Shown piece by piece: positions 1 through 5,040 of a stretch of DNA of 5,040 bases. A program made the translations under genes and the position numbers. Source of the stretch: DYIB01 sp049320945 (GTDB lineage: Bacteria > Pseudomonadota > Gammaproteobacteria > Burkholderiales > Rhodocyclaceae). Below the pieces are notes generated by a model. It made no database searches and was not told the origin of the DNA. It saw only the letters and a list, made by a program, of their open reading frames with translations. Position 1 is the stretch's first letter; each line of letters begins with the position of its first letter. The stretch spans positions 1-5,040 of the forward strand of contig JBMOQT010000233.1 in the NCBI GenBank assembly GCA_049320945.1. The letters are read 5' to 3'.

Positions 1-87
1 TGGCTGCTGCCCCTGATGGTCTACCGCACCCTGGCGCTCCATTTCAGCCGCAACTGCGCCAGGCCGAACAAACTGCGCGCCGCCTGA
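1..87 (+). CDS. C-terminal end of an unidentified upstream protein (partial)
   Basis: Reading frame 1 is open from the window edge to a TGA at 85-87 and gives 28 residues beginning WLLPLMVYRTLALHF and ending NKLRAA. Of the 28 sense codons, 26 end in G or C, the same bias as the genes downstream, which argues that this is the true 3' end of a gene whose start lies outside the window. The fragment has a hydrophobic stretch (LLPLMVY, then LALHF) followed by a basic tail with several Arg and one Lys. That could be the end of a membrane-associated or ordinary globular protein. I do not recognise the family and assign no function. A strong stem-loop starts 27 nt after the stop and could protect or end its transcript. 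Confidence 0.5.
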   Translation, partial: WLLPLMVYRTLALHFSRNCARPNKLRAA

Positions 88-100
88 GCGCCGCTCACCT

Positions 101-112
101 CCCTACATAGGG
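101..112. repeat. Short inverted repeat, first of three tandem dyads
   Basis: CCCTA and TAGGG flank a 2-nt centre (CCCTACATAGGG). As RNA this would fold at best as a 4-bp stem with a 4-nt loop. It lies 13 nt after the stop of the upstream reading frame and directly before the larger stem-loop at 114-140. Alone it is weak and could be chance. It is listed because it abuts two further dyads. Confidence 0.4.
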
Positions 113-113
113 C

Positions 114-140
114 GGCGCCGGCGGTCGCACCACCGGCGCC
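114..140. repeat. Strong GC-rich stem-loop downstream of the partial gene
   Basis: GGCGCCGG (114-121) pairs perfectly with CCGGCGCC (133-140). After one C-A mismatch (122/132), GGT (123-125) pairs with ACC (129-131), leaving the triplet loop CGC. This makes an 11-bp hairpin with one internal mismatch, very stable for its size. It lies 27 nt after the stop at 85-87 and well upstream of the predicted leuS transcript start. A role at the 3' end of the upstream transcript, as an RNA-stabilising or transcription-ending structure, is therefore more likely than a role in the leuS leader. No T-run follows it, so it is not a classical intrinsic terminator. Confidence 0.6.
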
Positions 141-141
141 A

Positions 142-155
142 GGGCAGATCTGCCC
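142..155. repeat. Perfect 14-bp palindrome GGGCAGATCTGCCC
   Basis: The 14 bases equal their own reverse complement. As RNA they could form a 5-bp stem closed by a GATC loop. As DNA they have the symmetry of a binding site for a dimeric protein. The palindrome lies one base after the stem-loop at 114-140, and its centre is about 108 bp upstream of the TATAAT box. That is far for a simple repressor but possible for an activator or for a 3'-end structure of the preceding gene. No known operator is recognised. Confidence 0.5.
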
Positions 156-213
156 ACCAGCAGGCGCTTCAGGCGGGAACATCGTGTGGGCGCAGCGGCT
201 GTTGAGGCCACCG

Positions 214-227
214 CTCAGACGTCTAAG
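214..227. repeat. Imperfect 14-bp palindrome around AGACGTCT
   Basis: AGACGTCT (217-224) is a perfect 8-bp palindrome. Beyond one mismatched pair (216/225), the flanking CT and AG also pair. It lies about 30-40 bp upstream of the TATAAT box, where a transcription factor could act on the leuS promoter. A palindrome this short in GC-rich DNA can be accidental, and it matches no operator I recognise. Confidence 0.25.
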
Positions 228-255
228 CCACGCGGAGCGAGGCGGGGGTTGAGAG

Positions 256-261
256 TATAAT
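256..261 (+). promoter_or_regulatory. Predicted -10 box of the leuS operon promoter
   Basis: TATAAT is a perfect match to the sigma-70 -10 consensus, set in an A/T-rich patch (about 255-279) that stands out in very GC-rich DNA. Transcription would begin near 267-269 and give a leader of only about 23-25 nt before the leuS ATG. No good -35 hexamer lies 16-18 bp upstream, where the bases are GC-rich (around 232-239), and there is no TG of an extended -10. A TTGAGA at 249-254 resembles a -35 box but lies 1 bp from the -10, so it cannot serve this one. The promoter may depend on an activator or on the -10 alone. Confidence 0.6.
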
Positions 262-291
262 TTCGCGTTTTCAATCAGTTCCCCTCGTCCC

Positions 292-2907
292 ATGCAGGAA
301 CGCTACAACCCGGCCGAAATCGAGCAGGCCGCCCAAGACCACTGGGAAAAAACCGACGCCTTCCGCGCGCTGGAGGACCCTTCCAGGCCCAAGTACTACT
401 GCCTGTCCATGTTCCCCTATCCGTCGGGGAAACTGCACATGGGACACGTGCGCAACTATACGATCGGCGACGTGCTAACCCGTTATCATAGGATGCGCGG
501 CTTCAACGTGCTGCAGCCCATGGGCTGGGACGCCTTCGGCCTGCCCGCCGAGAACGCCGCCATGGCCAACGGCGTGCCGCCTGCCAAGTGGACCTACGAC
601 AACATCGCCTACATGAAGAAGCAGCTCAAGTCGCTGGGCTTCGCCCTCGACTGGGAGCGGGAGCTGGCGACCTGCCGGCCCGAATACTACAAGTGGAACC
701 AGTGGCTGTTCCTGCGCATGCTGGAGAAGGGCCTGGCCTACCAGAAGACGGGTGTGGTGAACTGGGACCCGGTGGACCAGACGGTGCTCGCCAACGAGCA
801 GGTGATTGACGGCCGCGGCTGGCGCACCGGCGCGCTGGTGGAAAAGCGCGAGATTCCCATGTACTACCTGGCCATCACCCGGTACGCCGAAGAGCTGCTC
901 GCGGCCCTGGACAACCTGCCCGGCTGGCCCGAGCGGGTGAAGACCATGCAGGCCAACTGGATCGGCAAGTCCTATGGCGTGCGCTTCGCGTTCCCCTATG
1001 AACTGGACGGCAAACAGGAGAAGCTGTGGGTGTTCACCACCCGCGCCGACACCATCATGGGCGTGACCTTCTGCGCCGTGGCGGCGGAGCACCCGCTGGC
1101 CGCCCGCGCCGCCCGGGACAATCCCCAGCTCGCCGCCTTCGTGGAGGAGTGCAAGCGCGGCTCGGTGATGGAAGCCGACCTGGCCACCATGGAGAAGAAG
1201 GGCATGCCCACGGGCATTTTCGTCACCCATCCCCTCACCGGCGAGCAGGTGGAGGTGTGGGTCGGCAACTACGTGCTGATGGGCTACGGCGAAGGCGCGG
1301 TGATGGCGGTGCCGGGCCACGACGAGCGCGACTTCCACTTCGCCAAGAAGTACAACCTGCCCATCAAGCAGGTCATCGCCGTCCCCGGCAAGGAGTTCTC
1401 CACCGACGCCTGGCAGGAGTGGTATGCCGACAAGGGCGCCGGTGTGTGCGTGAACTCGGGCAAGTACGACGGCCTCGCCTACGAGCAGGCGGTGGATGCC
1501 ATCGCCGCCGACCTCAAGGCCCGGGGCCTGGGCGACAAGCAGGTGCAATGGCGCCTGCGCGACTGGGGCATCTCGCGCCAGCGCTACTGGGGCTGCCCGA
1601 TCCCCCTCATCCACTGCGAGCACTGCGGCACCGTGCCGGTGCCCGACGACCAGCTGCCCGTGGTGCTGCCCGAGGACTGCGTGCCCGACGGCTCCGGCAA
1701 CCCCCTCAACAAGCGTACCGATTTCCTCGACTGCAGCTGCCCGAAATGCGGCGGCCCGGCGCGGCGCGAGACCGACACCATGGACACTTTCGTGGACTCG
1801 TCCTGGTATTACGCCCGCTATTGCTGCACCGACAACGACCAGGCCATGGTGGACGCGCGCACCGACTACTGGATGCCGGTGGATCAGTACATCGGCGGCA
1901 TCGAGCACGCCATTCTGCACCTGCTCTACTCGCGCTTCTGGACCAAGGTGATGCGCGACCTGGGCCTGGTGAAGTACGACGAGCCGTTCACGCGGCTGCT
2001 CACCCAGGGCATGGTGCTGAACGAGATCTTCTTCCGCAAGCCCGAGTCGGGTCGCATCACCTACTACAACCCGGCCGACGTGGAGCTCAAGTTCGATGAC
2101 AAGGGCAACCGCATCGGCGCGGTGCTGAAGAGCGACGGCCAGCCGGTGGAATCGGGCGGCATCGGCACCATGTCCAAGTCCAAGAACAACGGCGTGGATC
2201 CCCAGGCGCTCATCGAACAGTACGGCGCCGACACGGCGCGCTTCTTCATGATGTTCGCCTCGCCACCGGAGCAGACCCTGGAATGGTCCGACTCGGGGGT
2301 GGACGGCAGCTACCGCTTCCTCAAGCGGCTGTGGAGCTTCGCCTGGAAGTTCGCAGCCGAGTGGCAAGGCGCAATCGGCGCCCCGCGCCTGCTCGCCACC
2401 GGCAAGCTGGACAAGGACCTGGCGGCAGTGCGCCGGGAAGTGCACCTCAATCTCCGGCAGGCCAATTACGACTTCCAGAAGTTCCAGTTCAACACCGTGG
2501 CCTCGGCGGGCATGAAGATCCTCAATGCCCTGGAGCGCGCCCCGGGAGCGGGGGGCGCCGCCCACGCCGAGGTGGTGGAAGAAGGCCTGCACATCCTGCT
2601 GCGCCTGCTCTCGCCCATCACGCCCCATATCTGCCACCACCTGTGGCGCGAGCTGGGCTTCGGCGACGACATCCTGCGCGCCCCCTGGCCCGAGCCCCTG
2701 GAGGAAGCCCTGGCCCAGGACGAGATGGAGCTGGTGCTGCAAGTCAACGGCAAGCTGCGCGGCAACATCCGCGTGCCGGCGGGCGCCAGCCGCGAGGAGA
2801 TTGAGCAGGCCGCCGTGGGCTCGGCGGCGGCACAGAAATACATGGAAGGCCGGCCGGCGAAGAAGGTGGTGGTGGTGCCCGGCCGCCTGGTCAACATCGT
2901 CGCGTGA
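292..2907 (+). CDS. leuS: Leucine--tRNA ligase (leucyl-tRNA synthetase, class Ia)
   Basis: This cytoplasmic enzyme uses ATP to attach leucine to tRNA-Leu and hydrolyses mischarged products. It has 871 residues against about 860 in E. coli, and the start MQERYNPAEIE aligns with E. coli MQEQYRPEEIE. The HIGH signature is HMGH (49-52). The CP1 editing domain shows TTRADT (249-254, the last T matching E. coli Thr252) and AVPGHDERD ending at Asp347 (E. coli Asp345). Other family signatures are DWGISRQRYWG (424-434), SSWYYARY (503-510) and GGIEHAILHLLY (535-546). A leucine-specific insertion lies at about 577-624. KMSKS reads TMSKS (626-630). The anticodon-binding region and a C-terminal domain with VLQVNGK (815-821) follow. 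The first zinc site has lost its cysteines (Asp159, Gly176, Thr179), while a four-cysteine zinc-ribbon pattern remains (442, 445, 483, 486). No Shine-Dalgarno sequence precedes the ATG. It is the first gene of the probable operon. Confidence 0.98.
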   Translation: MQERYNPAEIEQAAQDHWEKTDAFRALEDPSRPKYYCLSMFPYPSGKLHMGHVRNYTIGDVLTRYHRMRGFNVLQPMGWDAFGLPAENAAMANGVPPAKWTYDNIAYMKKQLKSLGFALDWERELATCRPEYYKWNQWLFLRMLEKGLAYQKTGVVNWDPVDQTVLANEQVIDGRGWRTGALVEKREIPMYYLAITRYAEELLAALDNLPGWPERVKTMQANWIGKSYGVRFAFPYELDGKQEKLWVFTTRADTIMGVTFCAVAAEHPLAARAARDNPQLAAFVEECKRGSVMEADLATMEKKGMPTGIFVTHPLTGEQVEVWVGNYVLMGYGEGAVMAVPGHDERDFHFAKKYNLPIKQVIAVPGKEFSTDAWQEWYADKGAGVCVNSGKYDGLAYEQAVDAIAADLKARGLGDKQVQWRLRDWGISRQRYWGCPIPLIHCEHCGTVPVPDDQLPVVLPEDCVPDGSGNPLNKRTDFLDCSCPKCGGPARRETDTMDTFVDSSWYYARYCCTDNDQAMVDARTDYWMPVDQYIGGIEHAILHLLYSRFWTKVMRDLGLVKYDEPFTRLLTQGMVLNEIFFRKPESGRITYYNPADVELKFDDKGNRIGAVLKSDGQPVESGGIGTMSKSKNNGVDPQALIEQYGADTARFFMMFASPPEQTLEWSDSGVDGSYRFLKRLWSFAWKFAAEWQGAIGAPRLLATGKLDKDLAAVRREVHLNLRQANYDFQKFQFNTVASAGMKILNALERAPGAGGAAHAEVVEEGLHILLRLLSPITPHICHHLWRELGFGDDILRAPWPEPLEEALAQDEMELVLQVNGKLRGNIRVPAGASREEIEQAAVGSAAAQKYMEGRPAKKVVVVPGRLVNIVA

Positions 2908-2915
2908 GCATACCC

Positions 2916-3404
2916 ATGATCCGCCTCCTGGCCCTGGCCTCCCTCCTGCTGCTGGGCGCCTGCGGCTTCCACCTGCGCGGGCCGCAGCCCCTGCCCTTCG
3001 CCAGCATCTACGTGGCCGTGGCGGACAGCTCGGAGCTGGGCGCCGCCCTCAAGCGCAACATCCGCGCCCAGGGCACGACCCGAGTGGTGAACTCGCCCCA
3101 GGAGGCGGAGGCCATTCTCACGGTGGTGGACGAGCGCACGGAGAAGAACATCCTGAGCCTCAACTCCGCCGGCCGGGTGCGTGAATACCAGCTGGTCTAC
3201 CGTTTCGCCTTCCGCGTGCATAACAACAAGGGCGTGGACCTGATGCCCAGGAGCGATATCGTGCTCACCCGCGACATCACCTTCAACGACGAGCAGGTGC
3301 TGGCCAAGGAGAACGAGGAAGCCCTGCTCTACCGGGACATGCGCGCCGACCTGGTGCAGCAGATCCTGCGGCGCATGGCGGCGGCCCGGCCGCAGCAGTC
3401 TTAA
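2916..3404 (+). CDS. lptE: LPS-assembly lipoprotein LptE
   Basis: LptE is an outer-membrane lipoprotein that plugs the LptD barrel and helps deliver lipopolysaccharide to the cell surface. From ATG 2916 it has 162 residues: a short n-region, a leucine-rich core, and the lipobox LGAC with the lipidated Cys at residue 16. The mature protein begins CGFHLRG, like E. coli CGWHLR. REYQLVYRFAFRV (89-101) corresponds to the conserved EYQ strand, and a helix-forming segment rich in Glu and Arg (about 123-154) ends the domain. It lacks the long polar tail of E. coli LptE (193 residues). A GTG at 2904 overlaps the leuS stop (GTGA) and would add MSIP. I prefer the ATG because the signal peptide then has a usual length and a weak GTGAG lies 7 nt before it. 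Either start suggests translation coupled to leuS. Confidence 0.93.
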   Translation: MIRLLALASLLLLGACGFHLRGPQPLPFASIYVAVADSSELGAALKRNIRAQGTTRVVNSPQEAEAILTVVDERTEKNILSLNSAGRVREYQLVYRFAFRVHNNKGVDLMPRSDIVLTRDITFNDEQVLAKENEEALLYRDMRADLVQQILRRMAAARPQQS

Positions 3405-3414
3405 GAAAGCTTTC

Positions 3415-4434
3415 ATGCAACTGCGCGCGGAGCAGCTGGCGGCCCATCTCGCCAAGTCCCTGGCGCCCCTCTACGTGCTGCACGGCGACGAGCCCCTGCT
3501 AGTGATCGAGGCCGCCGACGCCATCCGCCGCGCCGGGCGCAGCCAGGGCTACACGGAGCGCGAGGTGCTGGTGGCCGGGCCCGGCTTCCGCTGGGACAAC
3601 CTGTGGCTCGCCGCCGGCAACCTGTCCCTGTTCGGCGGCAACAAGCTGGTGGACCTGCGCATTCCCTCCGGCCGCCCCGGGCGCGACGGGGGCGACGCCC
3701 TGCAACGCTATTGCCGGCACCCGCCCCAGGGCGTGCTGACCCTGGTCACCCTGCCGGAGCTGGACTGGCAGACGCGCAAGAGCGCCTGGTACGAGGCCCT
3801 GCAGGCGGCCGGGGTGGCGGTGGAGCTGAATGCGCCGGAACTGGCGGAGCTGCCCGCCTGGATCGGCGCCCGCCTGCAGCGCCAGGACCAGAGCGCCGGC
3901 CGCGAGGCGCTGGAGTTCATGGCCGCCCACGTGGAAGGCAACCTGCTGGCGGCCCACCAGGAAATCCAGAAGCTGGGCCTGCTCTATCCTCCGGGCGAGC
4001 TGTCCCTGGCCCAGGTGGAAGCTGCGGTGCTCAACGTCGCGCGTTATGATGTGGATGGCCTGCGCGCCGCCCTGCTGGAGAGCGATCCGGGCCGCTGCGC
4101 GCGGCTGCTCGACGGTCTGCGCGCCGAGGGCGTGGCCGCGCCCCTGATCCTGTGGGCGCTGGCCAACGAGATCCGCACGCTGCTGGCATTGCGCAGCGGC
4201 GTGGACGAGGGCAAGCCGGCCGGCGCCGTGCTGCGCGCCGAGCGGGTGTTCGACGACCGCCGCGCCGCCGCCCTGCAGCGCGCGGTTCTCCGGCTGCGCG
4301 CCGGCCAGCTGCGCGCCGCGCTACTGCATGCGGCGCGCATCGACAGAATGATCAAGGGCCTGGTTCAAGGCGACGTGTGGGACGAGTTCCTGCAGTTGAC
4401 GCTGCGCGTGGCGCGGCGAAAGGAAGTGGCATGA
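3415..4434 (+). CDS. holA: DNA polymerase III subunit delta
   Basis: HolA is the delta subunit of the clamp-loader complex. It opens the beta sliding clamp so that the clamp can be placed on primed DNA during replication. The 339 residues compare with 343 in E. coli. The start MQLRAEQLAAHL aligns with E. coli MIRLYPEQLRAQL, followed by YVLHGDEPLLVIEA (20-33), typical of the family. SLFGG (71-75) places Leu72-Phe73 at the beta-binding pair (E. coli Leu73-Phe74). By family structure, domain I is about 1-140, domain II about 141-210 with the VEGNLLAAHQEIQKL motif (173-187), and the helical collar domain III about 211-339. There is no nucleotide-binding Walker motif, as expected for delta. The start lies 10 nt after the lptE stop with only a weak purine run (AAGAAAG) before it, and the end overlaps proA by 4 nt. 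Confidence 0.95.
   Translation: MQLRAEQLAAHLAKSLAPLYVLHGDEPLLVIEAADAIRRAGRSQGYTEREVLVAGPGFRWDNLWLAAGNLSLFGGNKLVDLRIPSGRPGRDGGDALQRYCRHPPQGVLTLVTLPELDWQTRKSAWYEALQAAGVAVELNAPELAELPAWIGARLQRQDQSAGREALEFMAAHVEGNLLAAHQEIQKLGLLYPPGELSLAQVEAAVLNVARYDVDGLRAALLESDPGRCARLLDGLRAEGVAAPLILWALANEIRTLLALRSGVDEGKPAGAVLRAERVFDDRRAAALQRAVLRLRAGQLRAALLHAARIDRMIKGLVQGDVWDEFLQLTLRVARRKEVA
4420..4424 (+). promoter_or_regulatory. Ribosome binding site of proA
   Basis: AAGGA inside the last codons of holA lies 6 nt before the ATG at 4431. It is the clearest Shine-Dalgarno match in the window and decides the proA start in favour of 4431 over the in-frame ATG at 4464. Confidence 0.75.
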
Positions 4435-5040
4435 AGCAAGAGCATTTGAACGTCAAGGATTACATGCGGGAACTGGGCCGCCGCGCCCGCGCCGCCTCCC
4501 GCGCCATGGCGCAGGCATCGACCGCCGCCAAGAACGCGGCGCTCGCCGCCATGGCGGCGGAAATCCGCGCCCGGCGCGAGGCGCTGCTCGCCGCCAATGC
4601 CCGGGATCTGGAGGAGGCCCGCGCCGCCGGCCTGGAGCCGGCCCTGATCGATCGGCTCACCCTCTCGCCCAAGGGCGTGGAGGCCATGGCCCAGGGCCTG
4701 GAACAGGTGGCGGCCCTGCCCGATCCGGTAGGCGAGATCAGCAACCTCAAGCGCCGCCCCAGCGGCATCCAGGTGGGCAGGATGCGTGTGCCCCTGGGCG
4801 TGATCGGCATCATCTACGAGGCACGGCCCAACGTCACCGCCGATGCCGCGGCCCTGTGCCTCAAGTCGGGCAACGCCGCCATCCTGCGCGGCGGCAAGGA
4901 GGCCCTGCATTGTAACCAGGCCATCGCCGCCTGCGTGCGCGCCGGCCTGGCCGCCGCCGGCCTGCCGGAGGCGGCGGTGCAGGTGGTGGAGACCACCGAC
5001 CGCGCCGCCGTGGGCGAGCTGATCACCATGCCCGAGTATG
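4431..5040 (+). CDS. proA: Glutamate-5-semialdehyde dehydrogenase (gamma-glutamyl phosphate reductase), 5' part
   Basis: ProA catalyses the second step of proline synthesis, the NADPH-dependent reduction of gamma-glutamyl phosphate to glutamate-5-semialdehyde, in the cytoplasm. The first 203 residues are present and the gene runs off the window; E. coli ProA has 417. Identification rests on VPLGVIGIIYEARPNVT (120-136), LKSGNAAILRGGKEA (144-158) and the N-terminal pattern LLAANARDLEEARAAGL (52-68), all close to E. coli ProA. The catalytic cysteine region lies beyond the window, so activity cannot be judged here. The ATG overlaps the holA TGA (ATGA), which suggests coupled translation. The partner kinase gene proB is not adjacent on this side. 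The first 11 residues extend slightly beyond the E. coli N terminus. Confidence 0.96.
   Translation, partial: MKQEHLNVKDYMRELGRRARAASRAMAQASTAAKNAALAAMAAEIRARREALLAANARDLEEARAAGLEPALIDRLTLSPKGVEAMAQGLEQVAALPDPVGEISNLKRRPSGIQVGRMRVPLGVIGIIYEARPNVTADAAALCLKSGNAAILRGGKEALHCNQAIAACVRAGLAAAGLPEAAVQVVETTDRAAVGELITMPEY

Noticed and set aside
88..255. Possible tRNA, riboswitch or leucine leader peptide ahead of leuS
   Set aside because: No cloverleaf, T-box signature or run of leucine codons with an attenuator is visible, and the predicted transcript starts after this stretch.
249..274. TTGA ... TCAA resembling an FNR/CRP-type site around the -10 box
   Set aside because: The half-sites are 18 bp apart, far too wide for an FNR (TTGAT-N4-ATCAA) or CRP site, so the symmetry is probably accidental.
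21..293. A 90-residue minus-strand frame across the leuS upstream region
   Set aside because: It runs over the leuS promoter, the tandem dyads and the end of the upstream gene, has no recognisable motif, and its composition looks like translated noncoding GC-rich DNA.
826..836. GCTGGTGG octamers (also within holA), identical to the E. coli Chi site
   Set aside because: The octamer arises from common Leu-Val codons in GC-rich genes, and the E. coli Chi sequence need not apply to this lineage.
1026..2099. A 357-residue plus-strand frame inside leuS
   Set aside because: It is an out-of-frame shadow of leuS, dominated by Arg, Gly, Pro and Ala from the GC-rich third positions.
475..2742. A 755-residue open frame on the minus strand opposite leuS
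   Set aside because: It lies wholly inside a certain leuS gene. It is full of His, Val, Gly, Leu and Ala in the manner of antisense frames of GC-rich genes, and shows no recognisable domain or start signal.
3405..3414. Perfect palindrome GAAAGCTTTC between lptE and holA
   Set aside because: It is only 10 bp with no room for a stable loop, and there is no T-run after it. It overlaps the weak purine run before holA and is more likely chance than a terminator.

Overview
The window is GC-rich, with G or C at nearly every third codon position, and reads as ordinary chromosomal housekeeping DNA from a betaproteobacterium. The leucyl-tRNA synthetase supports this: its first zinc site has lost the cysteines seen in E. 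coli, which from memory fits betaproteobacterial LeuRS. The gene order leuS-lptE-holA-proA also fits, because the gamma-proteobacterial cluster usually has nadD after holA. The assignment rests on remembered family sequences, not on a search, and I cannot name a genus.

Layout, all genes on the + strand. Positions 1-87 hold the last 28 codons of an upstream gene I cannot identify. Positions 88-291 are the only intergenic stretch of any size. Its upstream half has three back-to-back inverted repeats (101-155), the strongest being a GC-rich stem-loop at 114-140. Near its downstream end lies a perfect TATAAT -10 box (256-261), about 30 nt before the leuS ATG. Then follow leuS (292-2907), lptE (2916-3404, or from GTG 2904), holA (3415-4434) and proA (4431 to the window edge, about the first half of the protein).

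The four genes are packed tightly enough to be one operon. leuS and lptE overlap by 4 nt or are 8 nt apart depending on the lptE start, lptE and holA are 10 nt apart, and holA and proA overlap by 4 nt (ATGA). There is no convincing promoter or terminator between them. Their products work in different processes: charging tRNA-Leu, assembling lipopolysaccharide at the outer membrane, loading the replication clamp, and making proline. They therefore look co-transcribed as growth-related functions and not as one pathway.

I found no mobile element, CRISPR array, RNA gene, phage remnant or new defence-type system. The items most worth a second look are the tandem dyads upstream of leuS, the altered zinc and KMSKS motifs of LeuRS, and the absence of a Shine-Dalgarno sequence before leuS.
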